Notes: a model not told the origin generated them from the letters alone. 64,000 nucleotides of DNA from Silene latifolia (GCF_048544455.1 NC_133526.1:388001-452000); one strand, 5' to 3'. Counted from the first letter of the stretch, positions 34,800 to 46,900 are shown. Program-made: numbers and translations.

Positions 34800-37700
34800 T
34801 AGGTCTTCTATTACCATCATCCGTTCTTAACAGTTGAACTGAAAAAGCAATATCAGGTCTAGTGATGGTGAGATAGATCAACTTCCCAACCAATTTTCTG
34901 TAGATATCAGGATGAGGAAGAGGTGTGCCCTTCCCTGGTTCAAGTTTGAGCAGAGGACTGACGGGGAGTTGAATTGCCCTGGACTTGTCCACCCAAAAGT
35001 CTGAAGCATGTCAAGGGTATATTTCTTCTGAGAGATGAAAACTCTTGCTTCATTTCTCTGAACCTCCAAACCAAGAAAGTAGGATAGTTCTCCCAAGTCT
35101 TTCATATGAAAGGAGGAATTAAGACAATGTTTCAATGCTTGAATTTCAGAGGTACTGTCACCTGTGGTGACCATGTCATCCACATAGACGAGGACAACAA
35201 TGGTATACCCATCTAGTTGTTTGACAAATAGTGAGTGATCAGCATGGGACTGCTTGAATCCACATATGAGTAAGACCTCTGACAGCTTAGTGAACCATTG
35301 TCTTGGGGCTTGTTTGAGACCATAGAGTGATTTGAGCAGTTTGCAAACCTTGCCCTTGGAGGCCTGAGTGTGAGTCTCCCCCTGGCCAGAGAATTGAAGG
35401 ACCCCATCACAGTAACCTTGGGGTAGCTTCATATAGACATCTTCAACCAAATCTCCATGCAAGAAGGCATTGGCCACATCCATTTGACAGGTTTTCCAAT
35501 TGTTCATGGCTATAAGAGCAAACAAGGCTCTTACTGTGGACATCTTGGCCACTGGGGCAAAAGTTTCATCATAATCTATGCCTTGCATTTGCCTAAAATC
35601 CTAAACCACCAATCGAGCTTTATATTTGTCCACTGACCCATCTGGGTTATATTTTGTTTTATAGATCCATTTATACCCTATAGGTTGTCTGCCCTTGGGA
35701 AGATCAGTGAGGATCCAAGTGCCATTATCATGTAAGGCTTGAAGTTCCAGATTCATGGCTGTTATCCACTTGGGATCCTGGACTGCCTCTTTGAAAGTGA
35801 GAGGATCTGGGACACCAGTGACACTGACATGGCCAACAAAGGGTTTGTTCAGATGTAATTGAACAACATTGGCAATTGTAGCTGGTGCCATGACAGGGTT
35901 ATTGACAACAAAATCCTGTGTCCATGCAGGAGCACATCTGTCTCTCACAGGTCTGGTGGAAGTCTCAAGGACGAAAATGTCATTAACAGGAGTCTGGACT
36001 TGGTCATTTGCTGAAGGAGGAGTGTTGATGGTCCTTAGAGGGTCAGGTTCCTCATAGGATATGGTAGCTGGTGGTGTAGCAGGTACATCAGAAAGGGGGG
36101 GATGATGCCCTGACTGTAGAGAGGAGATATACTGACTGAACTTTGGAACCCTGCAAGGGAAGACAGTTTCATAAAACTTGACATCTCTGGACACAAATAC
36201 AGTCTTGGTGGTTATATCATATACCCTATAGCCTTTCTGAGAGAGAGGGTAGCCAATAAAAATGCATGGAATGCCTCTTGGTTGAAATTTATCCTTGTCC
36301 CCTACTAGAATTATATACCATGGCTAGACATCCAAAAACTTTCATGGTATTGTAGTCGGGTGTCTTGTGGAGCAATGCCTCAAATGATGTGTTGTTCTTT
36401 AGCAATGGGGTGGGAAGCCTATTGATGGTATAAGCAGCTGTAAGAACACAATCCCCCCAAAAAGACAATGGTAACCTAGAGCTAAACCCGATAGCCCTGC
36501 TAATTTCAAGCAAATGTCTATGTTTCCTTTCAACTACCCCATTTTGTTGAGGCCTGTCAATGCAACTGGTCTGTTGCCATATCCCTTTCGACAATATGAA
36601 TTTCTTACTATCCCCTTCTGTGAGTTCCAAGGCATTGTCAGATCTAAGCATCTTGATAGGTTTACCAAATTATTTCTTAATGAACTTGTAAAATTGCATA
36701 AGTAGAGATGCAACTTCAGATTTGTGTTTCATAAGATAAACCCAAGTTGCCCTGGAATGATCATCAACAAGGGTCAGGAAGAACCTATGTGTTCCTCTTA
36801 TTTCCTTTCTATAGGGTCCCCAAACATCTATATGGACTAGATCAAAGATATTGGCAGCTGTCTCAGTTCTATTAGGAAATGGTAATTTGGTTTGTTTAGC
36901 CATTGAACAGGTAATACAGATTATGTGACCATTTAATGATGAGGAAGTGATAGTTGGTATGAACTTCAACTTGCTGTCAGAGGCATGCCCCAGTCTTAGA
37001 TGCCACACATCATTAATTTTGTCATTGATGATATGAAAACCATTACATAATCCGTCAGGAGCATTACAAGAATTGAAAACTGTGCTACCTGATTTTTGCC
37101 CATGACAAGCAGAAGTACCATCTAATTCTACATTACATAAACTAGGTTTTTCTAACCTAGTGGATACAGTAGTTATGCTAGGGTGGGATTCTCTGTCCTT
37201 ATTTAATAAATAATAAACACCCCTAATTTCTCTTCCAAGTCCCTTAATCTCCTTGGTTTGAGAGTCCTGTATCACACACATGTTAGCATAAAACACCACA
37301 AGACATTTCTCATCTCTGGTTAGTTTATGAACAGACAAGAGGTTGTGTTTAAATGCTGGAACAAATAAAACATTCTTTAAAACTATGCCATTGTCAAATT
37401 TGTATGTGCCACTGTGAGAAACTGTGAAAGTTTCTCCATTAGGGAGATTAATTTTTGGTGAGTGCTTCAATTTTTCAACTTAATCCAAACCTTTGAGGTC
37501 AGATATAATATGGTTGGAGGCCCCAGAGTCTATAATTCACTCATGTGGTGTGTCTGAGGCAAAGTTGCAGTGTAAGTGAGTCATACCTGCAAAGTTAGCT
37601 TCCATTTCATCTTCAGTTTCTGGGTAGTGACTGGGTCCCTTTCCCTGGCTCATTAACTGCTCAAACTGCTGAGTTGTTAGAGTGATGGTGCCACCAAGTT

Positions 37701-39317
37701 CAGTCTGTCCTTCTCCCATCTGAGCATGAGCAGCCATCCTTCCAGATTTGCTGCTGTATTTTCCCTTGTTCATACCTGACCTAAACCTTCTTAAGCTAGA
37801 GCCAAGATGACCAGCTTTCTGTTTGTATGCCTGAGATTTTTCAGGGAAACGTATGGACACTGGGTGATCTGCAGGATAGCCAATAATTCTCCAACATTGA
37901 TTCTTGAAGTGACCCTTCTTATTGCAGGCCTGACAGGTTGGGGCCTTCACATGTCCATGTTCTTGTTGTTGATCAGCAGCATAAAATGCAGAGTTATCAG
38001 ACTCAAGCTTTTCAGCACCTAAGCTCTTGTAGTTCTTCCTCTGAGCCTATTCATGTTGGAAGATTGTTGCAGCTTCCTCCACAGATGGGAGAGGACTCGT
38101 TATGAGTACATGACTCTTCATGCTACCATAGGATGAGTTCAGGCCATTTAAGAACTGAAACAACTTCCTTTCCTCTTGCTCTTTCAGTTGAGCATCAAGC
38201 CAGGTATTGGTCTCAGAGGTGACTTGAGTAATAGATGGCCAATCAGACATGATTTCAAGGCTCTGCCACAAGATCCTTAGCTCGGTGAAATACTCACATA
38301 TGGATCTGTCACCTTGTGTAAGGTCATCAAGCTCTTTGTTAAGCCTGAACTTCCTTGCACCATTGCTCACAGAAAATTGGGCTTGGAGATAATCCCATAT
38401 CTCCTTTGTTGTCCTGGTATACATGACAGATCTCCTTATTGGCAGATCAACATTATGCATGATCCATGTGATGAGGAGACAGTTTCAAGTGTCCCAAGCT
38501 GCCTCCCTGTTGGGATCATTTGTGGGCCTTTTTACCACACCAGTAAGGAATCCCAGTTTCCTTTTGGAATAAAGGGCTATCTCCATTTGCCTTTTCCATT
38601 CCAGGTAGTTCTCAATACCAGTGAGTTTGGTATCGACAGCTACTGGGTGGGTGCTCTCTGCAGGATGCAGATAGAGTGGGTCAGTAGGATCTAAGGTGAA
38701 CACTGTTGTGGTGGGAATTGGAGTATTTGCTGAGGCAGAGTCGGTTATGACAGTGTTGTTTGGATTTGTCATTTTTGTGAAGGTTGTTTGTGTTTGATTT
38801 TGTGATGACATGAGTATTGGTTGTTTCCACAGTATGGTCATGATGAGCAAGGCTCTTTATATAGGCATGGAATCCTTGCCTGTTAGTTGAACAAGAGTGA
38901 ATGCTGGTTGGTGAAGGTGAGTTAATGCTCGCCTTATGTGGTTATCAGTCTCCTCATTCCTGAGGCTCTGATACCATGTTGAATTCATAGCCAAAGCAGG
39001 AAGTGGAAGACATTCAAGAGATTTGAGAGCATATCAATGTAGTTGTATTAATTGTGTTTTTGTCTAAAAGTATAAGAATGCAAAATAGTACAAGATGCTT
39101 GTATATGCAGTAATTAACAAAAGCAAATACCCTTGGACAATAGCCTAAACTGGATAAAAGCATTCCCTCTAAGACAACTAGCTTAACTAGTCCTTTTCCT
39201 AGATTGTCCTAGATTGTTTGATTGATTGCTTAGCAATGTACTTTTCTGCACACTTGGATTTCCTCTGATTTCTTTTTTGCACTCGTGGACGATATTATCC
39301 TCTTTACATCTCAACCA
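34800..39317 (-). mobile_element. Ty1/copia retrotransposon fossil, broken
   Basis: On the minus strand, from right to left, one finds an LTR (38977-39317), a primer site TGGTATCAGAGCC pairing with initiator tRNA-Met, a gag region, a CCHC knuckle (CQACNKKGHFKNQCW), the GAG-pre-integrase part (VWHLRLGHASDSKL), integrase (DLVHIDVWGPYRKE, LVDDHSRATWVYLMK) and reverse transcriptase (DYDETFAPVAKMSTVR, VYVDDMV). The order integrase before reverse transcriptase is the Ty1/copia order. The element is incomplete and broken, with several breaks; only one LTR is recognised. Lineage not assigned. Confidence 0.9.
38977..39317 (-). repeat. LTR of the copia fossil
   Basis: It opens TGTTGAATTCATAGCC and closes CATCTCAACCA, giving inverted TGTTGA/TCAACCA ends; the primer site abuts it at 38976. 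Length about 341 bp. Confidence 0.6.
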
Positions 39318-40333
39318 ATTATAATCTTTTGTCACTGACTAAGTTTTGGTTGAGTTTAGCCAATAATTGTTGGTGTATGCTTGCTTGAAAGTATGCATTA
39401 TATAAGGTAATTCTCCTCCATGACCAACTAATGTCAATACAAGCAAAATAGTGAGTCCAATCCTTACCTTTTCATAGAAACATGATTCACCCCATTTCTA
39501 GGTTCTCCCATGTTCATAAGTATAATCTGCTTTATCTCAAACGTATAAAGAACGGAACCTGCCTTGGCTACAAATAAAAGTCCTATGCCGAACTTGTTGA
39601 GAGTAATTAGGGTCACACAAATTCTCATTTAAGACGGATATCTATCCTTTTAAGCTTAAAAATGTCAAAATTTTTGTGTTTATTATCCCATGTGGTAATA
39701 TTTGAGCCGTTTTAAGACTTAAATGAATACTTCATCTTAGTCATACAAGTTGGTCATTGTAGTTGATTTATTTCTTTAATATGGTTTTGATTTTACCATT
39801 TTACATGGATTAAACCGTCAATGGTATAAGGAACCAAGAGTGAATATGTTTTATGGTTAAAAAGTTTATCATAAAAATGATTTGAAGTGGTAAAAGCCGG
39901 TTGTAAAACGAAATGAAAAATGGAAAGAATGAACTCAAACACGTTTGAGTTCTGACTTGGGCACCTCATTGAGGCGCGAGGCACGTCAAAACTCGGTTTT
40001 GGCTCATTCGATCCGTATGTTGGACCATGTTAGTTTTAGCATGTTAAGGTCATAAAACAGATAAAGAGACATGAAATAAGAGGATTATGACACCCTCATA
40101 CTTACATGCTAGATTTGAGACGAGAAATCGACGGAAGTGTAACAACTTGTTAGGTCGGAAAACTCGGTTGAAAACCGTTTTAGAAATGTAAAGAGTGTTT
40201 TGCTTAGTTTAATGAGTGTGTAGTTGGTTCGAGATGGTCGGTCAAGTGATTTAATGCACGATGACGATACCAAACAATGTGTATTGCTTTTATTTTCGAT
40301 CGGTAGGTCGAAAACAAGTGTCGGTTTGTGACT
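39318..40333. other. Flank of CACTA element, no gene seen
   Basis: No gene recognised. The stretch 39600-39750 has a MITE look (AATTCTCATTTAAGACGG, GCCGTTTTAAGACTTAAATG). The part next to the CACTA element continues on its other side at 46440, so the CACTA split some older repeat or intergenic sequence. Confidence 0.4.
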
Positions 40334-40354
40334 TAACACTACTACAAATACAGG

Positions 40355-40625
40355 CTATAACAACGGTCAAAAACCGTTGTTATATAATAAAGCGGACGTT
40401 GTTAAAGCGTCCGTTGTAAAAGGTTTTAACAACGGTTGGTTTTCTTAAGGAAACCGTTGTTAAAAATATTAACAACGGTTTTAAGTATAAAAACCCGTTG
40501 TGGAAAGTGTGACTCAATTTTGGGGGGAAAGTTATAACAACGGGTTTTAATATACAAAACCGTTGTTATAACTAAAGACAACGGGTTGTTTGTAAATAAC
40601 CGTTGTTGTTTGTTCTTAAAAAATA
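40355..40625. repeat. Left subterminal CACTA repeats
   Basis: About a dozen AACAACGG or CCGTTGT motifs in both orientations, often spaced about 15-20 bp apart with the intervening stretch pairing as hairpins. Such motifs are the usual transposase-binding sites of CACTA elements. Confidence 0.8.
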
Positions 40626-40853
40626 AAAATAAAAATTAAATTAAATATTACTAGATGCATGCATAATTACGGCCCGTTAGAATTCGATGCATGCATTATT
40701 ACGACATCACTTTGTGCATATGAACGGACAATATGGAATGAGAAGGGTTAGTAATAAGATTTGAAGCAGCATTGAGAGAAATGATGATGATTATGGCACA
40801 ACTTCCTAACATATATATTAATTAAAAAACAACTCAACCCACACATTGCTTAG

Positions 40854-40860
40854 TATAAAT
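40854..40860 (+). promoter_or_regulatory. TATA box before CACTA small ORF
   Basis: TATAAAT stands 118 bp before the ATG at 40978. The leader between is A/C-rich and free of ATG, as in plant mRNA leaders. Inferred by position only. Confidence 0.4.
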
Positions 40861-40977
40861 ACATTGCATTATCTCAACTAACATTTCCATTATCTCAATA
40901 TATACATCTCCAAACCCTAACTGCTAAAACAAACTCTACTTAATCTTTCAAAACAAACTCCAAAAAACTCCAACAAA

Positions 40978-41265
40978 ATGAATGATTTCATCCTTAAGAC
41001 TCTTACCATGATCGAGAACAACAACATGCTTCATCCGCCTGGTTCCTCCATATTGAGGAAAGTTTCAGAGCTACCTTGCGGATGCTCGATCCGCATCAAG
41101 CACGTCAAAGAAGATGGCTTGACGGAGCAAAGCAGATTGCGGCTATATGACGATATAACAACTGCTGAACGGAACCTCCAAATAGCCAAGGAGGAGAGGA
41201 CGGATACGATAGAGCAGAATAAGATCCTCTATGAAAATATAAGAATTGCATTTTTATATATGTAA
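40978..41265 (+). CDS. Small ORF carried by CACTA element, unknown
   Basis: Ninety-five residues from the first ATG after the leader. I do not recognise the protein. It starts MNDFILKTLTMIENNNMLH, has a Cys pair in LPCGCSIRIKHVKEDGL (about residues 36-52) and then a charged helix-rich part (YDDITTAERNLQIAKEERTD, about 60-79) that could form a short coiled coil. Codon use and the ATG-free leader look like a real transcript, but the frame may be chance or a piece of a host gene caught by the transposon. The stop lies just before the (TA)n tract in which E2 sits, so a longer original gene cannot be ruled out. Confidence 0.4.
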   Translation: MNDFILKTLTMIENNNMLHPPGSSILRKVSELPCGCSIRIKHVKEDGLTEQSRLRLYDDITTAERNLQIAKEERTDTIEQNKILYENIRIAFLYM

Positions 41266-41287
41266 TTTTTTTTTTAATTTATGTATT

Positions 41288-41293
<6 letters not shown>

Positions 41294-41323
<30 letters not shown>
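41294..41323. repeat. (TA)n microsatellite, left border of E2
   Basis: About 15 AT units precede the E2 end; the counterpart on the right is 45689-45731, about 21 units. The arrangement is the same as at E1. Confidence 0.7.
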
Positions 41324-41326
<3 letters not shown>

Positions 41327-42129
41327 ATAAGATCAAGTGAGTCCACCTCTTACATTTGAGTCCATAAGTCTCATTGTGAGCCTTTGGATCTTGAAAATGA
41401 AGGGATAGGATGAAACACAAAAAAGAGGGTTAATCCTCTAATTTTGCTCTCTTCCTCTAATTTTCTTATTAACTCCATTATTTCTCATCACTAATCATTA
41501 ACCTCTCATTATTACATCTCCTCATTCTCTCTCTATATCTCACTTCTCCATATTCTCTAAAAAAAACCCAAGAAAAAAAAACCCAAAAAACAAAACAAAT
41601 AAAAAACCCAAAAAATCCAAATAAATCAATTACTCATCTATTCTTCATTCACCTACCACCACCCACCGGACACCACCATAGTCGCCACCCCCGCCCCCGC
41701 CACCGCCACCACCACCACGGCGGCCGCCGCCACGACGTCATTTTTTTTTTTTTTTTAAAAAAACTTGTGTTTGGGAGTTCTTTTTATTTTTGTTGTTGTT
41801 TTTTCTCCTTATGTCGTCTTGCTATATAATATTGTTTTAAATTTGTGAGTTTTTATTTTTATTTTAATCTTAGATCTACTAAAATAGATCAATTTTCATT
41901 GACCCGTTTTTTTTGTTCATTTCCGTTTTGTTATTTTTTTTTTTCAATTTTCATGTTTTGGTCTTTTTTTTTTCATTTCCGTTTTGTAGTTAATGTTTTG
42001 TTTTTTTTGACCCATCTCCGTTTTTTTTTGTTCATGTCCGTTTTTTTTTTTTTTTTTTTTTTTCAATTTTCATGTTTTGGTCTTTTTTTTTTCCGGTTAT
42101 TGACATTCTTACAAATTATAATTTGATTT

Positions 42130-42860
42130 CGTATTTAAAATTTTCTTTTGGTATTGTGTGATTTAGGATCTATTAAAATTACTTTATCGGTTAAAATTAC
42201 ACTTTTTTTCGTTGAAATTACACTTTTTTCCGTTAAAATTACATTTTTTCCGTTAAAATTACACTTTTTTGGGTTAAAATTACACTTTTTTTTTGTTAAA
42301 ATTACACTTTTTACCGTTAAAATTACACTTTTTTCCGTTAAAATTACACTTTTTTTGGGTTAAAATCAGAGTTTTTTCATTGTTTAAAATACACTTTTTT
42401 CCGTTAAAATTACACTTTTTTGTTTTAAAATTTCACTTTTTTTTTCCGGTTAAAATTATAATACTATATGTATTAGTTATGAAATCTCATTTTTTTACTT
42501 TTTTATTGTTGATATCACTTTGTTAATATCCGTCTTGTTATATATATTTGCCAAATTTCGTATTTAAAATTTTATTTTGGTATTATGTGATTTAGGATCT
42601 ATTAAAATTACTTTATCGGTTAAAATTACACTTTTTTCCGTTAAAATTACACTTTTTTCCGTTAAAATCACACTTTTTTTGGTTAAAATCACAGTTTTTT
42701 CCTTGTTAAAATTACACTTTTTTCCGTTAAAATTACACTTTTTTCTGTTAAAATTACACTTTTTTCGGTTTAAAATTACACTTTTTTCTGTTAAAATTAC
42801 ACTTTTTTCCTTTAAAATTACACTTGTTTTCATTAAAGTTACATTTATCTCTACTAAGGT
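42130..42860 (+). repeat. 21-bp tandem array, left arm of E2
   Basis: About 26 copies of a unit near TTAAAATTACACTTTTTTCC(G), in two blocks (42175-42475 and 42598-42860). Each block is headed by the same 45-bp lead (GATTTAGGATCTATTAAAAT), so a segment of about 430 bp has been duplicated. Because the unit is seven codons long, chance frames stay open (repeating VKITLFS); these are not taken as genes. Confidence 0.9.
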
Positions 42861-42879
42861 TATATTCTCAATGACTAAA

Positions 42880-43260
42880 GTTACGCTTTTGGACTAAAGT
42901 TAGAATAATTTGGACTGAAGTTACAGAAACTTGGACTAAAATTACACAATTTGGACTAAAATTACACAATTTGGACTAAAATTACACAATTTGGACTAAA
43001 ATTACACAATTTGGACTAAAGATACACAAATTTGGACTATAGTTATACATTTGGATTAAAATTACACTTTTATAGACTAAAATTACACTTTCGTGGACTA
43101 AAATTACACTTTTGTAGACTAAATTTATACATTTGTGGATTAAAGTTACACATTTGTAGACTAAAATTACACTTTTTTGGACTAAAATTATACTTTTGTG
43201 GACTAAAATTACACTCATAAAATGATAAAAGATACACACTATTAATTTACTAAGTTACAC
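42880..43260 (+). repeat. GGACTAAAATTACAC array, inner left arm
   Basis: A second tandem repeat, unit about 19-22 bp (TTGGACTAAAATTACACAAT), follows the first. It shares the core AAAATTACAC with the outer array but has a new spacer. Confidence 0.85.
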
Positions 43261-43299
43261 TTTAGTGGACAATGATTGGAATTGCACAATCTAAATGAC

Positions 43300-44480
43300 T
43301 CAAAATAAATGAATTGTGTAACTTTAGTTCTAATTGTGTAATTTTACTCTAAATTTAGTCGTAAATAGTGTATTATTAGTTCAAAATTATTCGTAAATAG
43401 TGTATTTTCAGTCCAAAAATGTATTTTTAGTCCAAAATTGCATAATTTTAGTCCAAATTTAGTTGTAAATATTGTATTCAATTTAGTCGTTAACTCCATT
43501 AGTTCGTCCAAATAGTCCAAATTAGTTCGTCCAAATAGTCCAAATTAGTTAGTCCATATTGTCCAATTTGTCCAAATTAGTTAGTTCAAATTGTCCAAAT
43601 TGTCCAAATTAGTTAGTCCAAATTGTCCAAATAGTCCAAATTAGTCTGTCTAACTTTAGTCCAAGAGTGTAACTTTAGTCATTAATAGAGATAAGTGTAG
43701 TTTTAACAGGAAAAAGTGTAATTTTAACCGAAAAAAGTGTAATTTTAAAGTAGAAAGGTGTAATTTTAAAGGAAAAAAATGTAATTACAACAAGAAAAAG
43801 TGTAATATTAACAGGAAAAAGTGTAATTGTAACAGAATTGAGTGTAATTTTAACATAAAAAGTGTAATTGTAACAAAAAAAGTGTAATTGTAAGAAGAAA
43901 AAGTGTAATTGTGACAGAAAAAGTGTAATTGTAACAAAAAAAGTATAATTCCAACAAGAAAAAGTGTAATTTTAACAGGAAAAAGTGTAATTGTAACAAA
44001 ATTGAGTGTAATTTTAACATAAAAAGTGTAATTGTAACAAAAAAAAGTGTAATTGTAAGAAGAAAAAGTGTAATTGTGACAAGAAAAAGTGTAATTCCAA
44101 CAAGAAAAAATGTAATTCCAACAAGAAAAAGTGTAATTTTAATAGGAAAAAGTATAATTGTAACAAAAAAAAGTGTAATTGTAATAGAAATAAGTGTAAT
44201 TGTAATAAAAAAAAGTGTAATTGTAACTGGGGAAAGTGTAATTATAACAGAAATAAGGGTAATTTTAACCAAAAAAAGTATAATTTTAACCAAAAAAAGT
44301 GCAATTGTATCAGAAAAAAGTGCAATTGTAATAGAAAAAAGTGTAATTTTAACAAGGAAAAGTGTAATTATAACAGAAATAAGGGTAATTTTAACCAAAA
44401 AAACTGTAATTTTAACCAAAAAAAAGTGTAATTGTAGCAGAAAAAAGTGTAATTGTAACTTTAATAAAAACCAAAATAAC
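43300..44480 (-). repeat. Inverted arrays, right arm of E2
   Basis: The same two arrays come back in reverse order and orientation: first GTCCAAATT/TTTTAGTCC units (43320-43680), then GTGTAATTTTAACAGGAAAA-type units (43680-44470). Near 44500 the reverse complement of the 45-bp lead of the left arm is found (ATTTTAGATTTG). The centre of symmetry is near 43280. Confidence 0.85.
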
Positions 44481-45681
44481 AAATCTAAAATATAGTATAA
44501 CACCAACAACATTAACATAATAAAAAACCAAAATAAAAACCAAGTATACTAGATAAAAAATTCAAAAATTCAAAAATGCACCCAAAAAAACGAAATTGAA
44601 ATAAAGAAATAAATAAATAAAAATCTTCAAAAGTAGAACTGATTTTTTTTAAAAAAAAAACCAACTAAAAAAAATACGAAATTTAGATCTAAAAAAAACC
44701 AACTAAAAAAATACCAACTGAGTAAAAAATGTAGATCTAAAAAGTACCAATAACAATAAATTAATAAACAAAACTGGAAAAAAAAACCGAAACTGAGGAA
44801 ACGAGTGAGGAAAAACAAACAACACCACGATTTAAAGAAAAAAAAATCACTGAGGAAACAAACAACAACACGATTTAAACAAACAACAACACGATTTAAC
44901 TGAGGAAACCGAAACAGATCTGGAAAAAAAAAGGGGAGGAGGTTGTGTGGTTGGTGGAGGTCGTGATGGTGGGAGAAGGCGCGCGACATATGTGTTGTTA
45001 TTGTGGTGGTCGGAAAGAGGAGAGAAAGGAGGTCATGCGAGGTTTTGTGTTGTTGTTATTGTGTCGGGGTGGTGGTGGGTTTGTTTTTGGTTTTTGAAAG
45101 AAGAGGCGGCAGTGGTGGTGGTGGGGTATGCACGGCAGCAGGAGGAAAGGGAGAATGTGTCGGGGTGGTGGTCGTTTGGTGGGGTCATGCGCGGCGTCGT
45201 TTGGTGGGATTAGTGGTGGTCGTGGTGAGGGAGAATGAGAGAGGGACGGGTAGGAAGGACGGAGAGGACGAAAGGAGTGGTGGTCGTGAAAGGTGGCGGT
45301 GGTAGGGTGCGGGGTGGTTGTTTTAGGGAGGAAGGGAGGGAAGGAGGGGTGGTTGTCGGTGGCTGTTTGAGGGAAGGAGGGAGTTTTTTTTAAATTTTCT
45401 CAGATTTGGTTTTTTGTTTGATTGGTTTTTATTGTTTTGGTTTTGTTGATGAGAGAAAAATGAGTGAATGTGTGATATAGAGAGAGAGAGGAGTTTGTAG
45501 GTGGGATAAATGATTATGAGGGATGGCTGATTAGGGAGTTCTTTAATTGAAATGAGGAGCTAATTAGAGGAAAATGAATTGTGGCCATCCATTGAGATGC
45601 AATCTCCTCCCTCCATCCCCTTCATCCTAAGGCCCTTAGAAAGACTTAGGGACTCAATTGATGGAAGGGACTTAGAAGAAC

Positions 45682-45734
<53 letters not shown>

Positions 45735-46099
45735 TTATGTTTATCTTGCTTCTTCATCTTGCTTCTTCATTGTTTTACTAACTAATTATGCGAACAATAC
45801 TTAAACAAATAACATAATGGTCGATAAAAACACATACATGCAAAAGAAATAAATAGAAAAAGAAAATAATGACGATGAAACTAACGGTGGATTTTAAGCG
45901 AGATTTACCTGATAAATACAGAACGTAAGAGACGATGAAATCAACAGTGACGGCGAGAAGATAAAGCGACGATGAGAAAGAGAGAAAGAGAAAGTGTGTG
46001 TTTTGTGTTTGTTTGTCTGCTGTGTTTGTGTTTGTGTATTAAGGGTTGTGTTTTGTGGTCTGCGGCAGCAGACTTCTTTTGTGTGGTTTATAGTATGGA

Positions 46100-46405
46100 A
46101 GGTATTGACAACGGTTATTAAACAACAACCGTTGTGAAATATGTTTTAACAACGGTTGTAAAAAACACCCGTTGTGAAATATGTTTTAACAACGGGTTAA
46201 AAAAGTAACCGTTGTGATTACTTTTCACTAACTTTGCGCCAATTTTGCGCCAAATTATTAACAACGGTTGTGCATGTGTGACCCGTTGTTAAAACTAATA
46301 ACAACGGTTTTTATAACCATACCCGTTGTAATTGATTTTAGTAAAATTCGCGCCATACATTCTACAACGTCTATTGTGATTTTCGTGAATAATCGTTGTT
46401 AAAGG
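46100..46405. repeat. Right subterminal CACTA repeats
   Basis: AACAACGG and CCGTTGT motifs in both orientations, as at the left end, for example ACAACGGTTATTAAACAACA at about 46110. Confidence 0.8.
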
Positions 46406-46439
46406 GGCGTTGTAGTTGCCTGGATTTGTAGTAGTGTAA

Positions 46440-46900
46440 GAAGTCGAGTCGAGAATTTTAAGGGAGAAATGAGGGGGCGGAACACTCGCGTACCTTCAAA
46501 TGGTGGCATTTGAGGGGTATTTATAGAGAAATGGGTGGTTGTGTGCGTTTTGAGCGACGTGGCCGCATAGGCTACTTGAAAAGGCGCGAGCCATTTCGCG
46601 GGTCTTTGAGCTGTCTTATCACTATCACGCAATTAAAATCATGATTTGTTCTATCATAGGTTTTGGATGGCATGATTGTAGTACTTGACCATTCATGTAT
46701 ACCAGGTATACTTAACATGGAAGATTTGTGATGTTTGTTTTTTGTGTTTGACTCGTTGTTGGAGTCGGAATTTGAATTTTTTAGTCGGTTATTGGTCCGG
46801 TGTCGGTTTTGACTCTAGTTAGTGTCATTGCGACCCCGTCATCGTGCATAAAACACTCTAGGTATTTTTGAAAAGTTTGAAAATGTTTAGTTTTTGAAAT
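46440..46900. other. Right flank of CACTA element, no gene seen
   Basis: This continues the sequence cut at 40336. It is GC-richer than its surroundings and has no coding signal I trust. It may be part of an older LTR-type repeat. Confidence 0.35.

Larger units (their letters stand above)
41324..45688. mobile_element. E2: (TA)n-flanked foldback element, 4.4 kb
   Basis: Left end GTAATAAGATCAAGTGAGTC; reverse complement of right end GTGATAAGTTCTTCTAAGTC. The arms stay alike over about 100 bp (TTGAGTCC…AAGTCT…AGGATGAA) and continue into matching CT-rich stretches (CTCTCTCTATATC in both arms, facing inwards) and CCACC-rich stretches. The core is a large palindrome of 21-bp tandem repeats. There is no transposase. 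E2 shares with E1 the (TA)n site, end motifs (AGATC or GGATC, GTGAGTC, TGAGTC) and internal design. It sits inside a CACTA element. Confidence 0.72.
40337..46436. mobile_element. CACTA (En/Spm) element carrying nested E2
   Basis: The ends are CACTACTACAAATACAGGC and, in reverse complement, CACTACTACAAATCCAGGC, flanked by a 3-bp target duplication TAA (40334-40336 and 46437-46439). Subterminal arrays of AACAACGG/CCGTTGTT lie at both ends. Total length is 6.1 kb, of which 4.4 kb is the nested foldback E2; the CACTA itself would be about 1.7 kb. No transposase is present, so it is non-autonomous. It carries one small open frame with a leader and a TATA box. Confidence 0.9.

Noticed and set aside
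42148-44518. Long open frames on both strands in E2 with repeating VKITLFS or VTITLF text
   Set aside because: They follow from a 21-bp (seven-codon) tandem repeat without stops; frames of the same kind exist on both strands in mirror position. No start context or family match.
44947-45305. Gly- and Val-rich frames of 88-100 codons
   Set aside because: They arise from GTGGTGG-rich DNA in the right arm of E2 that is mirrored by CCACC-rich DNA in the left arm; no gene is supported.
40337-46436. Reading the AACAACGG series as a CRISPR or centromere-like array
   Set aside because: It is confined to the two ends of an element with CACTACTACAAAT termini and TAA duplication, which explains it as CACTA subterminal repeats.
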